A stretch of 64,000 nt of DNA from SIG589 sp045652465 (GCA_045652465.1 JAZRUI010000003.1:1-64000), one strand, 5' to 3'; shown: positions 24,458 through 33,124, counted from the stretch's first letter. Program-made: numbers and translations. Notes: generated by a model from the letters alone, not told the origin.

Positions 24458-25076
24458 TGTTGCTCTGCCCAAGGGCAGGCTGGGCGAAAAGGTTTATGCC
24501 ATGTTTGAAAAGGCGGGTTTCCCCTGCCCTTCAATTAAAGAAAACAACCGCAAGCTCATTTTTGAAAACGAGGAAGCAGGGGTTAGATACTTTTGGGTTA
24601 AGCCCTCGGATGTTGCTATCTATGTTGAGCGCGGCGCCGCCGACATCGGCGTTGCAGGCAAGGATATTTTGCTTGAATACTCGCCCGATGTTTATGAGCT
24701 TCTCGATTTGAATCTCGGCAAATGCCGAATGGCTGTTGCCGCCAAGGCGGGTTTCCGCGATGATAACCGAACCGCCCTTCGCGTTGCCACCAAGTTTTCC
24801 AATATTGCCGCTAACCACTACCTTTCAAAGGGTCGCGATATTGATATTATCCACCTCAACGGTTCCATCGAAATTGCGCCGATTTTGGGTCTTTCGGATG
24901 TTATCGTTGATATTGTTGAAACGGGAACAACCCTCAAAGAAAACAACCTTGAGGTTATCGAAACCATCGTTCCCATCAGCGCAAGACTCATCGCCAACAA
25001 GGCGAGCTACAAATTCAAATCAGAGCAGATAAACAACCTGCGAAGCGAACTTATGAAAGGTATTGATATAGCATGA
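24450..25076 (+). CDS. hisG: ATP phosphoribosyltransferase catalytic subunit, short form
   Basis: First enzyme of histidine synthesis, joining ATP and PRPP. About 208 residues, the short form that lacks the C-terminal ACT-like domain and works with HisZ. Motifs: ALPKGRL, VERGAADIGVAGKD, and the PRPP loop DVIVDIVETGTTLKENNL. ATG at 24450 is preferred to 24441 for spacing from AAGGAG. It overlaps the end of hisZ and its stop overlaps hisD. Confidence 0.95.
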   Translation: MLNVALPKGRLGEKVYAMFEKAGFPCPSIKENNRKLIFENEEAGVRYFWVKPSDVAIYVERGAADIGVAGKDILLEYSPDVYELLDLNLGKCRMAVAAKAGFRDDNRTALRVATKFSNIAANHYLSKGRDIDIIHLNGSIEIAPILGLSDVIVDIVETGTTLKENNLEVIETIVPISARLIANKASYKFKSEQINNLRSELMKGIDIA

Positions 25077-26350
25077 TTAAGATAATGAAATACGGCGAGG
25101 TTGCAGCCGAAGAGATATTCGCTCGAACCGAACCGCAAGTTGATGTTACAAAGATTGTTGCCGATATAATTGCCGATGTTAGAGAAAACGGCGATGCGGC
25201 ACTTTATAAATATTGCGAAAAATTTGATAAAGCAAAGCTTAACACCCTGCTTGTAACCGCCGAGGAAATCGACGAGGCAGTGGCATTGGTTGAGCCCCGC
25301 TTTTTGGAGATTTTAGAAAAAGCGGCGGAAAACATCCGCAAGTTCCATAGCAAGCAGGTTAGAAACAGCTTTATCATCAACGATGAAAACGGAATCGTTA
25401 CGGGTCAAAAAATCATCCCCGTTGACCGCGCAGGACTCTATGTTCCCGGCGGCACTGCGGCATATCCTTCGACCGTTCTTATGGATTCGATTCCCGCTAA
25501 AATTGCAGGCTGCCCCGAGGTTGTTATGGTTACTCCCCCATCGGCAAACGGCAAGATAAACCCCGTTATTTTGGCTGCCGCCAAGGTTGCGGGCGTTGAT
25601 AAGATATTCAAGGTTGGCGGAGCGCAGGCCATTGCCGCGCTGGCATACGGCACCGAAAGCATTCCGCGAGTTGATAAAATCGTTGGCCCCGGAAACGCAT
25701 TTGTTGCCGAGGTAAAGCGTCAGGTTTATGGTCAGGTTTCTATCGATATGATAGCAGGACCGAGCGAGATTTTAATCGTTGCGGACGGCGAGACCAATCC
25801 CCGTTTTGCCGCGGCTGATTTGCTATCGCAGGCCGAGCACGACCGTTTGGCAAGCGCCGTTTTGGTTACCGATTCGGAAAGCCTTGCAAACGCCGTTAGC
25901 CAAGAGCTCGAAAAACAAATCCCAACCCTGCTTCGCGCCGATATTGCCCGCGAATCGATTGATAAAAACGGCAAGATAATCGTTGCCGAGAATTTGATGC
26001 AGGCGATTGACATTGCGAACGAGATTGCTCCCGAGCATCTTGAACTTTGCGTTGATAATCCCTTTGATTATCTCGACAGCATCCGCCACGCAGGCTCGAT
26101 ATTTATGGGTCGCAACTGCCCCGAAGCGTTGGGCGATTATTTCGCAGGACCTAACCACACCCTGCCCACAAGCGGCACCGCGAGATTCTCGAGCCCCTTA
26201 TCGGTTGATGACTTTATCAAGAAAACACAATACACTTATTACACACGCGATGCGCTGAAAAGGGTTGCAGCCGATGTTGGCTTCTTTGCCGAAAAGGAAG
26301 GCCTGACCGCACACGCCAAAAGCGCAACAATCCGCACGGAGGATGAATAA
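25073..26350 (+). CDS. hisD: Histidinol dehydrogenase
   Basis: A 425-residue zinc enzyme that oxidises histidinol to histidine in two NAD-dependent steps. The family pattern is complete: GLYVPGGTAAYPSTVLMDSIPAKIAG, GGAQAIAALAYGT, KIVGPGNAFVAEVKRQVYG, DMIAGPSEILI, SQAEHDRLASAVLVT, EIAPEHLEL and GPNHTLPTSGTARF. It starts 4 bp inside hisG. Confidence 0.97.
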   Translation: MIKIMKYGEVAAEEIFARTEPQVDVTKIVADIIADVRENGDAALYKYCEKFDKAKLNTLLVTAEEIDEAVALVEPRFLEILEKAAENIRKFHSKQVRNSFIINDENGIVTGQKIIPVDRAGLYVPGGTAAYPSTVLMDSIPAKIAGCPEVVMVTPPSANGKINPVILAAAKVAGVDKIFKVGGAQAIAALAYGTESIPRVDKIVGPGNAFVAEVKRQVYGQVSIDMIAGPSEILIVADGETNPRFAAADLLSQAEHDRLASAVLVTDSESLANAVSQELEKQIPTLLRADIARESIDKNGKIIVAENLMQAIDIANEIAPEHLELCVDNPFDYLDSIRHAGSIFMGRNCPEALGDYFAGPNHTLPTSGTARFSSPLSVDDFIKKTQYTYYTRDALKRVAADVGFFAEKEGLTAHAKSATIRTEDE

Positions 26351-26352
26351 CT

Positions 26353-27417
26353 GTGAGCCGTTTTTTCTCTAAAAAATTCTCGGCGCTAACGCCCTATACA
26401 CCGGGCGAGCAGCCGAAGGATATGCAGTATATAAAACTCAATACCAATGAATCCCCCTTCCCGCCCTCTAAAAAGGCGGTTAAGCTGGCATCGGCGGCGG
26501 CAAAGACAATGAAGCTCTATTCCGACCCCGAATGCCGCGACTTGGTTAAGATAGGCGCCGAAACCTTTGGCGTTGCGGAGGATGAAATCCTCTTCACAAA
26601 CGGTTCGGATGAAATTCTCAATTTTGCCTTTATGGCATTTTGCGATGAAGAGAATCCCACTATTTTCCCCGATATTACCTATGGATTCTATCCTGTTTTT
26701 GCCAAGCTAAACGGGATAGCCTATAAATGCAAGCCGCTAAAAGACGATTTTAGCATCGATTTAGCCGATTATAAGGCTCACAAGGGCGCGATTTTCATCG
26801 CCAACCCCAATGCGCCGACAGGAATTGCTCTAACGGCTTCGCAAATCGAGGAAATTATACTTGCAAACCCCGATAGCGTTGTTATAATAGATGAGGCATA
26901 TGTTGATTTCGGAGCCGAAAGCGTTGTTCCGCTAATCCATAAATACGATAACCTTTTGGTTACCCAAACCTTCTCTAAATCGCGCTCGATGGCAGGCGCA
27001 AGACTCGGCTTCGGCATTGGCTGCAAAGAGCTAATCCGCGACCTTAACACCATTAAATATTCCACCAACCCATATAATGTTAACCGCATGACTGCCGCGG
27101 CAGGAATCGGCGTTTTGATGGACGAGGAATACACCAAAGAAAACTGCAAAAAAATCAGGGAAAACCGCGAATACACACTCAAGGAGCTTCGCGCCCGCGG
27201 CTTTTCCGCAACCGATTCGCTCGCAAACTTTGTTTTTGCGAAGAGCGAAAAAATCGGCGGCGAAGAGCTTTATAAAAAGCTTAAAGAGCGCGGAATTTTG
27301 GTTCGCCATTTCGGCAGCGAGCGCCTTAAGGACTATAACCGAATAACAATCGGAAGCCGCCGCGAGATGGAAACCCTCATAAAAGAAATTGATAAAATTC
27401 TTAAGGAGACAGTATGA
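26353..27417 (+). CDS. hisC: Histidinol-phosphate aminotransferase
   Basis: A 354-residue PLP enzyme of aminotransferase class I/II. It carries KLNTNESPFPPS at the N-terminus, IANPNAPTG, the PLP lysine in QTFSKSRSMAGARLGF and a C-terminal VRHFGSERLKDYNRITIG. GTG start with GGAGGA upstream, which overlaps the end of hisD. It converts imidazole-acetol phosphate to histidinol phosphate. Confidence 0.94.
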   Translation: MSRFFSKKFSALTPYTPGEQPKDMQYIKLNTNESPFPPSKKAVKLASAAAKTMKLYSDPECRDLVKIGAETFGVAEDEILFTNGSDEILNFAFMAFCDEENPTIFPDITYGFYPVFAKLNGIAYKCKPLKDDFSIDLADYKAHKGAIFIANPNAPTGIALTASQIEEIILANPDSVVIIDEAYVDFGAESVVPLIHKYDNLLVTQTFSKSRSMAGARLGFGIGCKELIRDLNTIKYSTNPYNVNRMTAAAGIGVLMDEEYTKENCKKIRENREYTLKELRARGFSATDSLANFVFAKSEKIGGEELYKKLKERGILVRHFGSERLKDYNRITIGSRREMETLIKEIDKILKETV

Positions 27418-28001
27418 GAACAGCAACCGTAAACCGCAAGACTGCGGAAACCGACATTTCTCTAACCCTTAATATTGACGGAAGAGGCGACAGCCAAATT
27501 AAAAGCGGCTGCGGCTTTTTAGACCATATGCTTACCCTTTTTGCCAAGCATAGTCGAATCGATTTAACCCTCACCTGCGTTGGCGATACCTATGTTGACT
27601 ATCACCACACCACCGAGGACATAGGAATCGCACTCGGCAACGCTATACGCGAGGCGCTCGGCAACAAGGCGGGCATCAAGCGCTACGGTCACACCATTTT
27701 GCCTATGGATGATGCGCTTATTATCTCGGCTATCGATTTTTCGGGCCGCGCATTTTTAGGCTATGATGTTGACCGCCTTGCTGAAAAGGTTGGCGATTTT
27801 GATACGGAGCTTGTTAAAGAATTTTTCTATGGCTTTGTTCGCTCAGCCGAATGCAACCTGCACATTATGGAGGTTGTTGGCGAAAACACCCACCATATTT
27901 TAGAGGGTATTTATAAATCGGTTGGTCGCAGCATTCGCGATGCCGTTACCATCGAAGAAAAATTCAAGGATGATATTCCTTCCACAAAGGGAGTTTTATA
28001 A
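27414..28001 (+). CDS. hisB: Imidazoleglycerol-phosphate dehydratase
   Basis: A 195-residue monofunctional HisB dehydratase. The two manganese motifs are CGFLDHMLTLFAKH with DYHHTTEDIGIALG, and FVRSAECNLHI with GENTHHILEGIYKSVGRSIRDA. The phosphatase half found in enteric HisB is absent. It overlaps hisC by 4 bp and hisH by 1 bp. Confidence 0.97.
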   Translation: MRTATVNRKTAETDISLTLNIDGRGDSQIKSGCGFLDHMLTLFAKHSRIDLTLTCVGDTYVDYHHTTEDIGIALGNAIREALGNKAGIKRYGHTILPMDDALIISAIDFSGRAFLGYDVDRLAEKVGDFDTELVKEFFYGFVRSAECNLHIMEVVGENTHHILEGIYKSVGRSIRDAVTIEEKFKDDIPSTKGVL

Positions 28002-28609
28002 TGATTGCCATTATTGACTATGGTGTCGGCAACCTGTTTTCGCTCGAAAGCTCGTTTGCGGCTATCGGCGCCGCCGTTACGGTTACCTCCGACCCCGAGG
28101 TTATAAAAAAAGCCGACCGCATAATCCTGCCCGGAGTTGGCGCTTTTGGCGATGCCGCCGATAAGCTTAAAAACTCGGGTCTTTGCGAGGTTATAAAGGA
28201 AGAAACAAAAAATGGCAAGCCGCTAATGGGCATTTGCCTCGGAATGCAGCTTTTATTCGAACAAAGCTATGAATACGGCGTTCACGAGGGACTGGGACTT
28301 ATTAAGGGTTCGATTAAGCCGCTCGCTGATGTTGTTGATAAAAATTTAAAGATTCCGCATATCGGTTGGAATGCGCTAAAGATTCATCGCGATAGCCCCA
28401 TCTTTAAATATATCAAGGATGGCGACTGCGTTTATTTTGTTCATTCCTATTATGCTACAGGCTGCGAGGATTCGCTTATTGCCGATACGGAATATAGCGT
28501 TCCCGTTACTGCAGCGGTTCAAAACGGCAACATCTTCGGTTGCCAGTTCCATCCCGAGAAGAGCGGCGATGTTGGGCTCTCGATTTTAAAGGCATTCGCC
28601 GAAATTTAA
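28001..28609 (+). CDS. hisH: Imidazole glycerol phosphate synthase, glutaminase subunit
   Basis: A 202-residue class I glutamine amidotransferase that feeds ammonia to HisF. The nucleophile elbow is GICLGMQLLFE, with the His-Glu pair in CQFHPEKS. MIAIIDYGVGNLFSLESSF and ILPGVGAFGD are standard. The ATG shares its first base with the hisB stop. Confidence 0.96.
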   Translation: MIAIIDYGVGNLFSLESSFAAIGAAVTVTSDPEVIKKADRIILPGVGAFGDAADKLKNSGLCEVIKEETKNGKPLMGICLGMQLLFEQSYEYGVHEGLGLIKGSIKPLADVVDKNLKIPHIGWNALKIHRDSPIFKYIKDGDCVYFVHSYYATGCEDSLIADTEYSVPVTAAVQNGNIFGCQFHPEKSGDVGLSILKAFAEI

Positions 28610-28625
28610 AAAAGGATTTTTAGTT

Positions 28626-29339
28626 ATGATTATTTTTCCCGCTATAGATATAATAGGCGGCAAAGCCGTTCGCCTTTATAAGGGCGATTACGAACAAATG
28701 ACCGTTTATAGCGATAACCCCGCCTCGGTTGCGCTGAAGTTTAAGGAGGCTGGCGCCACTTGGGTTCATCTCGTTGACCTCGAGGGAGCCAAAAACGGCG
28801 ACACCCCAAACCTCGAAACCGTTTTGAAAATCAAGCAGCAAAGCGGACTATGCTGCGAAATAGGCGGCGGAATTCGCAATATGGAGGTTGTTGACCGCTA
28901 TATTGAGGCGGGAATCGACCGCGTTATTTTGGGAACAGCCGCTGTTGAAAATCCCGAATTTTTAAAAGCCGCTATTGAGAAATACGGCGAGAAAATCGCG
29001 GTTGGAATCGATATTAAGGATGGTTTTGTTGCCATCAAGGGCTGGCTCGAAAAATCGAAGTTCGAGGCATTTGAGTTTTGTTCGATGATGGAGAATATGG
29101 GGGTTAAAACCCTCATTTGCACCGATATTTCCAAGGATGGCGCCATGCAGGGCACCAACCACGAGCTATACCGAGAGTTATCGGAGCGTTTCTCGCTTAA
29201 CATTACCGCTTCGGGCGGCGTTAGCACACTCGATGATGTTGTTCGCCTTAAAGACCAAAACCTCTACGGCGCTATCATCGGCAAAGCCTATTATACCTGC
29301 GCGATTGTCCTTAAAACCGCTGTTGAGGTGGCAAAATGA
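28626..29339 (+). CDS. hisA: ProFAR isomerase HisA
   Basis: A 237-residue half-barrel-duplicated TIM enzyme. FPAIDIIGGKAVRLYKGDY carries the catalytic Asp; VHLVDLEGAKNG, EIGGGIRN and ICTDISKDGAMQGTN complete the second phosphate site. It opens the ribose ring of ProFAR. It overlaps hisF by 4 bp. Confidence 0.96.
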   Translation: MIIFPAIDIIGGKAVRLYKGDYEQMTVYSDNPASVALKFKEAGATWVHLVDLEGAKNGDTPNLETVLKIKQQSGLCCEIGGGIRNMEVVDRYIEAGIDRVILGTAAVENPEFLKAAIEKYGEKIAVGIDIKDGFVAIKGWLEKSKFEAFEFCSMMENMGVKTLICTDISKDGAMQGTNHELYRELSERFSLNITASGGVSTLDDVVRLKDQNLYGAIIGKAYYTCAIVLKTAVEVAK

Positions 29340-30094
29340 TTACAAAAAGAATAATTCCCTGCCTTGATGTTAAGGATGGCAGGGTTGTTAAGGGCGTTAA
29401 CTTTGAGGGACTAAACGATGTTTCCTCCCCCGTTTCGCTCGCAAAATTTTATAGCAGCTGCGGCGCGGATGAGCTGGTTTTTTATGATATAACCGCTTCC
29501 TCCGATGGTCGCAAACTATTCACGGATATCTTAACCGAAACCGCAAAAAGCGTTTTCATTCCGCTAACGGTTGGCGGCGGAATCAACACCGTTTCCGACT
29601 TCGACCGCGTTCTTAAATGCGGTGCCGATAAGGTTAGCGTTAATTCAGGCGCAATTAAAAACCCCGACCTCATAGGCGAGGCGGCAAAGCTTTATGGCGA
29701 CCAATGCGTTGTGCTTTCGGTTGATATAAAGCGGGTTGACGGAGTTTTTCGCGTTTTTGCCAAGGGCGGTCGCGAAAACACCGGAATGGAAGCCATTGAA
29801 TGGATTAAACGCTGCGTTGGAAACGGCGCGGGCGAGGTTGTTGTTAATTCTATCGACACCGACGGCGTTAAAAAAGGCTTCGACCTTGAGATGTTAAAAG
29901 CGGTTTGCGAGGCGGTTTCCGTTCCCGTTATTGCCTCGGGAGGCGCCGGCTCGATAAACGATTTTATAACCCTGTTTAAAACCCTGCCGCAGGTTGATGC
30001 AGGTCTTGCGGCATCCATCTTCCATTTCGGCGAGGTTGCAATTAAGGACCTCAAGAATGCGATGAGCAAAAACGGAATCTACACTCGACTTTAA
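29336..30094 (+). CDS. hisF: Imidazole glycerol phosphate synthase, cyclase subunit
   Basis: A 252-residue TIM barrel that partners HisH and makes imidazoleglycerol phosphate and AICAR. KRIIPCLDVKDGRVVKGVNF, YDITASSDGR, LTVGGGINTVSDFD, KVSVNSGAI and NSIDTDGVKKGFDLE are all present, including both catalytic Asp residues. Confidence 0.97.
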   Translation: MITKRIIPCLDVKDGRVVKGVNFEGLNDVSSPVSLAKFYSSCGADELVFYDITASSDGRKLFTDILTETAKSVFIPLTVGGGINTVSDFDRVLKCGADKVSVNSGAIKNPDLIGEAAKLYGDQCVVLSVDIKRVDGVFRVFAKGGRENTGMEAIEWIKRCVGNGAGEVVVNSIDTDGVKKGFDLEMLKAVCEAVSVPVIASGGAGSINDFITLFKTLPQVDAGLAASIFHFGEVAIKDLKNAMSKNGIYTRL

Positions 30095-30106
30095 GGAGAA
30101 AAAGTT

Positions 30107-30757
30107 ATGATAAACATTGATGAACTTAAATTTGATGACCGCGGTCTTATTCCCGCTATCGTTACCGATTCGGTTAGCGGCAAGGTGCTGACACTTGCAT
30201 ATATGAACCGCGAAAGCCTTAAAATCTCGATGGAAAAGGAATTAACCTGCTTCTATAGCCGCTCGAGAAATGAACTTTGGCTAAAGGGCGAAACCAGCGG
30301 AAATTATCAGCATATTGTTTCGATAACCGCCGATTGCGATAAGGATGCCCTCGTTGTTTCGGTTATTCCCGATGGTCCTGCCTGCCACACAGGCACCGAG
30401 AGTTGTTTCACCGCTCCCGTTTATGAAAGCGAAGAGCGAAGAGATTTCTCGCTTGATGCTTTAATGAAACTAATCGAGGGTCGCAAGACCGATAAAAAGG
30501 AAGGCTCTTATACAACCTATCTTTTTGAAAAGGGTCTTGATAAGATTCTTAAAAAGGTTGGCGAGGAATGCACCGAGGTTATTATCGCCGCCAAGGCCGA
30601 AGATAAGGCTGAAACCATTTATGAGATTTCCGACCTTTGCTATCATGTTATGGTCTTGATGATTGAAAACGGAATTTCGCTCGCCGATATTCATAACGAG
30701 CTTGCTTCCCGCCATGTTATTGATAAAAAGGTTAAACAAGAGAAGATGACAAAATAA
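30107..30757 (+). CDS. hisIE: Bifunctional phosphoribosyl-AMP cyclohydrolase / phosphoribosyl-ATP pyrophosphatase
   Basis: A 216-residue fusion for the second and third steps of the pathway. The HisI domain (residues about 1-110) has AYMNRESL, CFYSRSRNELWLKGETSGN and the metal-site Cys residues in DCDKDAL and GPACHTG. The HisE domain (about 120-205) has SYTTYLFEKGLDKILKKVGEECTEVIIAAK. It closes the operon and is followed by a terminator. Confidence 0.96.
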   Translation: MINIDELKFDDRGLIPAIVTDSVSGKVLTLAYMNRESLKISMEKELTCFYSRSRNELWLKGETSGNYQHIVSITADCDKDALVVSVIPDGPACHTGTESCFTAPVYESEERRDFSLDALMKLIEGRKTDKKEGSYTTYLFEKGLDKILKKVGEECTEVIIAAKAEDKAETIYEISDLCYHVMVLMIENGISLADIHNELASRHVIDKKVKQEKMTK

Positions 30758-30790
30758 AAAAAGAACCCTTCAAGGGTTCTTTTTTTATTT
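30757..30790 (+). terminator. Histidine operon terminator
   Basis: AGAACCC-TTCAA-GGGTTCT hairpin (30762-30780) with A-run before and T7 after. Confidence 0.9.
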
Positions 30791-30819
30791 GCGGGATGTT
30801 GTTCCCCGCTGTTTAAATT

Positions 30820-31662
30820 TTAGTTCTTTTTAGCGCCTTCGAAGCCAACGAGAAGTCCGCCCGATTCGGCATAAAAGCTGCAAAGAGCAGTTGTTTTTGC
30901 GATAACGGGGTTGGCATGCGGGAAACGCTCGAGAATAGCATTTTTGAGCGCAACGGCGGTTTCATAGGCCTGGCAATGATGAATTCTTATCTTGCCGCCC
31001 ATATAACCGTTGGCGAGGACACTTTTAAGTACTGCCGATAAGGCCTTTTCAGCACCGCGAGCCTTCTCGCTGATTTCCAAGGTTCCTTCACGGCTGGCAA
31101 CGCCGACAACGCGGATACCCAATATGCCTGCGATTTTAGCAACAGCGGCATTAACGCGACCGTTGTTGGCTAAATTGCGAAGCGACTCAAGGCAAAATGT
31201 CAAATGGGTTGTTACGCGATAGGCGTCTATCTCGTTAACGATGGTCTTGAAATCCAAATCCATCGCGATAAGTTCGGCGAGCTTTTCGATTATTAAAGCG
31301 CTTTCGGGACCTGTTGAGAGGGTATCGATAACATATCCCTCGGCTCCTTCGTTTTCGGAAAGATACATAGCCAGCGCCGAGTTAGCGGCGTTGTTGCTGC
31401 CCGAAAGGCCGCTTGTTATGGTAACGCAAAAAACGCGGTCATAGCCTTCCATCGCGGCAAACCATTCGGAAGCGTTGGGACAGGAGGTATGGGATTTGCG
31501 CTTATATTTTCTAAGGTCGGCTATCATACCGTCAACATCAAGCTCTTTGTTATCAACATATTCGCGCTCATCGGTTATGATTTTAAGCGGAACGCTTTTA
31601 TATTCAACGGCATCAAACTCGAGAATATCGGATGAAGAATCCGAAATTATAATTGTTTTCAT
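30820..31662 (-). CDS. DegV-family fatty-acid-binding protein (FakB-like)
   Basis: A 280-residue DegV protein. Family members bind a fatty acid and present it to the kinase FakA. Visible are IIISDSSSDI at the start, KSHTSCPNASEW, VTITSGLSGSNNAA with the binding Thr/Ser, and GKIRIHHCQA. It lies 12 bp after a second DegV gene in one transcript. A FakA-like DAK2 protein is 7 kb away at 37972. The ligand of each paralogue is unknown. Confidence 0.88.
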   Translation of the reverse strand: MKTIIISDSSSDILEFDAVEYKSVPLKIITDEREYVDNKELDVDGMIADLRKYKRKSHTSCPNASEWFAAMEGYDRVFCVTITSGLSGSNNAANSALAMYLSENEGAEGYVIDTLSTGPESALIIEKLAELIAMDLDFKTIVNEIDAYRVTTHLTFCLESLRNLANNGRVNAAVAKIAGILGIRVVGVASREGTLEISEKARGAEKALSAVLKSVLANGYMGGKIRIHHCQAYETAVALKNAILERFPHANPVIAKTTALCSFYAESGGLLVGFEGAKKN

Positions 31663-31674
31663 ATCTTTTCCCCT

Positions 31675-32499
31675 TTATTTTTCAACAAACATAACGGCAT
31701 AAACACCGGGGCCTATATGAGCGCCGATGGTTGAGCCGATTTGGCGGGTTTCGCTAACCGAAATTCCCTTTTCCGCAATGCGAGTTTTAAGTTCCTCAAC
31801 ATTTTCGGTTCCATAGGTATAGAGCGCCCAAACGGGGAAACTCTCATCGATTTCATGAGCCGAAAGCTTTTCTATTATGAACTGCATCGCTCTTCCAACG
31901 CCAAGACCCTTGCCTATAGCCTCAACCTTTCCCTCTTCGGTAACGGTAACAATCGGCTTGATTTTCGCAAGGCTGCCGATAACCGCAGCTGCGTTGCCGA
32001 GGCGACCTCCGCGGCGGAGGTATTCGAGGGTGTCAAGACCTGCATAAACCTTAACCCTGGATTTGAGAAGCTCGCATTCATCGGCTATCTCGGCAGCGGT
32101 TGCGCCTTCGCCTATTCTCTTTTCGGCATAGGTCGCAAGAAGCGCTATCATATGGGTTGCAGTCTTGGTGTCGATTATAAAAATGCCATCATATTCAACC
32201 ATATCCTTGGCAAGGCAGGCAGCCTGATAGGTGCCGCTGAGTGCCGAAGAGAGCGCAAAATAAACCAGCTCATCCCCATTTTCCTTTACTTGCTCAAAGA
32301 TATCGATAAAGTCCTGCAGCGAGGGTTGAGCAGTGTGCGGAAAGTCCTCGGTTGCGGTCAGTTTTTCATAAAAGCTGTTCGCATCAAGATCGATTCCATC
32401 CCTATAATTTTGCTCTCCGATAGTTACTGAAATAGGCGCAAAATAATCAAATCTATCGCGGGAACAATCGGAAGCAGAGTCCACAAGAATTTTAACCAT
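31675..32499 (-). CDS. DegV-family fatty-acid-binding protein (FakB-like)
   Basis: A 274-residue DegV protein, paralogous to the next gene downstream. KILVDSASDCSRD, FPHTAQPSLQDFIDIFE, YFALSSALSGTYQAA, LEYLRRGGRLGNAAAVIG and IGAHIGPGVYAVMF are all classical. It is the first gene of a two-gene unit with a promoter at 32540-32569. Two FakB-like proteins with different specificity are common in Firmicutes. Confidence 0.9.
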   Translation of the reverse strand: MVKILVDSASDCSRDRFDYFAPISVTIGEQNYRDGIDLDANSFYEKLTATEDFPHTAQPSLQDFIDIFEQVKENGDELVYFALSSALSGTYQAACLAKDMVEYDGIFIIDTKTATHMIALLATYAEKRIGEGATAAEIADECELLKSRVKVYAGLDTLEYLRRGGRLGNAAAVIGSLAKIKPIVTVTEEGKVEAIGKGLGVGRAMQFIIEKLSAHEIDESFPVWALYTYGTENVEELKTRIAEKGISVSETRQIGSTIGAHIGPGVYAVMFVEK

Positions 32500-32539
32500 A
32501 TTAAACCCCTTTTAAATTTCAATAGCAAAATGCATTTAT

Positions 32540-32569
32540 ATAATAATATATCATTACCTATTATGTCAA
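32540..32569 (-). promoter_or_regulatory. degV pair promoter
   Basis: Minus-strand TTGACA (32564-32569) and TATTAT (32540-32545), 18-bp spacer. Confidence 0.7.
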
Positions 32570-32571
32570 TA

Positions 32572-32607
32572 AAAAACCTACTTCGCCTATCGGCAAAGCA
32601 GGTTTTT
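32572..32607. terminator. Orphan bidirectional terminator-like hairpin
   Basis: An imperfect 13-bp stem around a TATC loop, with T-runs on both strands. No recognised gene ends at it on either side. Confidence 0.6.
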
Positions 32608-32774
32608 AACCTTTTAAAAACATAAACACACGGTAATATCAACGAAAAGCGGCAAGTGAGTAAAAGAAAGCCAAAAAGCGAAGGGTGGGACAAAATAAGC
32701 GTTTTTTCGCGTTGGTTCTCTCGGGTTTGCGGAAATATTTTTGATGACTATTTAAGCCTAAAATGCCAGCCACA
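32608..32774. other. Intergenic stretch with no gene seen
   Basis: Neither strand carries a convincing coding region or an RBS. A minus-strand open frame here (32424-32693) runs into the degV gene and looks spurious. The hairpin at its left edge would end any minus-strand transcript from this stretch, so a small RNA is possible but unsupported. Confidence 0.5.
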
Positions 32775-32807
32775 GTCCGTTTTTTGGGACATACGATGCT
32801 TTATAAT
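32775..32807 (+). promoter_or_regulatory. Promoter with GTCCG-N6-GGGAC dyad in place of a -35
   Basis: TATAAT lies at 32802-32807. No -35 consensus is found at the right distance; instead a 16-bp dyad (GTCCG/GGGAC, 32775-32790) ends exactly 11 bp before TATAAT. The same arrangement occurs at 46487-46519 on the other strand. Confidence 0.6.
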
Positions 32808-32836
32808 ATAAGCACAATAAAAAAGGAGGCGCTAAT

Positions 32837-32899
32837 ATGTTTACAGGTTTGGCTTTGTTCTTTTTATTCTATGCTGTTTTGGTGGCATTCGGCATTTAG
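32837..32899 (+). CDS. 20-residue single-helix membrane peptide
   Basis: A short open frame starting with ATG and ending with TAG, 7 bp after a perfect AAGGAGG and about 30 bp after a TATAAT box. The product MFTGLALFFLFYAVLVAFGI is one continuous membrane helix with no charged residues. It is too short for routine gene calling. The excellent RBS, the fitting promoter and the following gene 29 bp later support translation. It could be a small regulatory or toxin-like membrane peptide, or a leader peptide for the EF-hand gene. No function is assigned. Confidence 0.55.
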   Translation: MFTGLALFFLFYAVLVAFGI

Positions 32900-32928
32900 A
32901 ATTTATAATCGTTTAAGGAGTGTTTTTT

Positions 32929-33081
32929 ATGGGCATTTTCGGAGATATGTTCGACCTCAACCGCGACGGTAAAATGGATGCTATCGAGGAAGCGGCGGAA
33001 TTTTCGTTTTTTATGAATATGGTGGATTCCTTGGAGCGTGAAAACGATAGCGATGAGGATGGAGAATCCCCCGAGGAATAG
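32929..33081 (+). CDS. 50-residue acidic protein with one EF-hand loop
   Basis: ATG with AAGGAG upstream. Residues 9-20 read DLNRDGKMDAIE, a canonical calcium-binding EF-hand loop with Asp at positions 1, 5 and 9, Asn at 3, Gly at 6 and Glu at 12. A short helix (EEAAEFSFFMNMVDSLE) follows, and the tail is strongly acidic (ENDSDEDGESPEE). It has no signal peptide. It appears to share a transcript with the 20-residue membrane peptide before it. Function unknown. Confidence 0.7.
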   Translation: MGIFGDMFDLNRDGKMDAIEEAAEFSFFMNMVDSLERENDSDEDGESPEE

Positions 33082-33094
33082 TCGTTTTGGGCTA

Positions 33095-33124
33095 TTGAAA
33101 AAGCGGTGTGCAAGATGGTATAAT
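33095..33124 (+). promoter_or_regulatory. Promoter for the TipAS-HAD pair
   Basis: TTGAAA (33095-33100) and TATAAT (33119-33124), 18-bp spacer. Confidence 0.65.

Noticed and set aside
32424..32693. 89-residue minus-strand open frame before degV
   Set aside because: It overlaps the degV start, has no RBS, and crosses both a promoter and a terminator-like hairpin.
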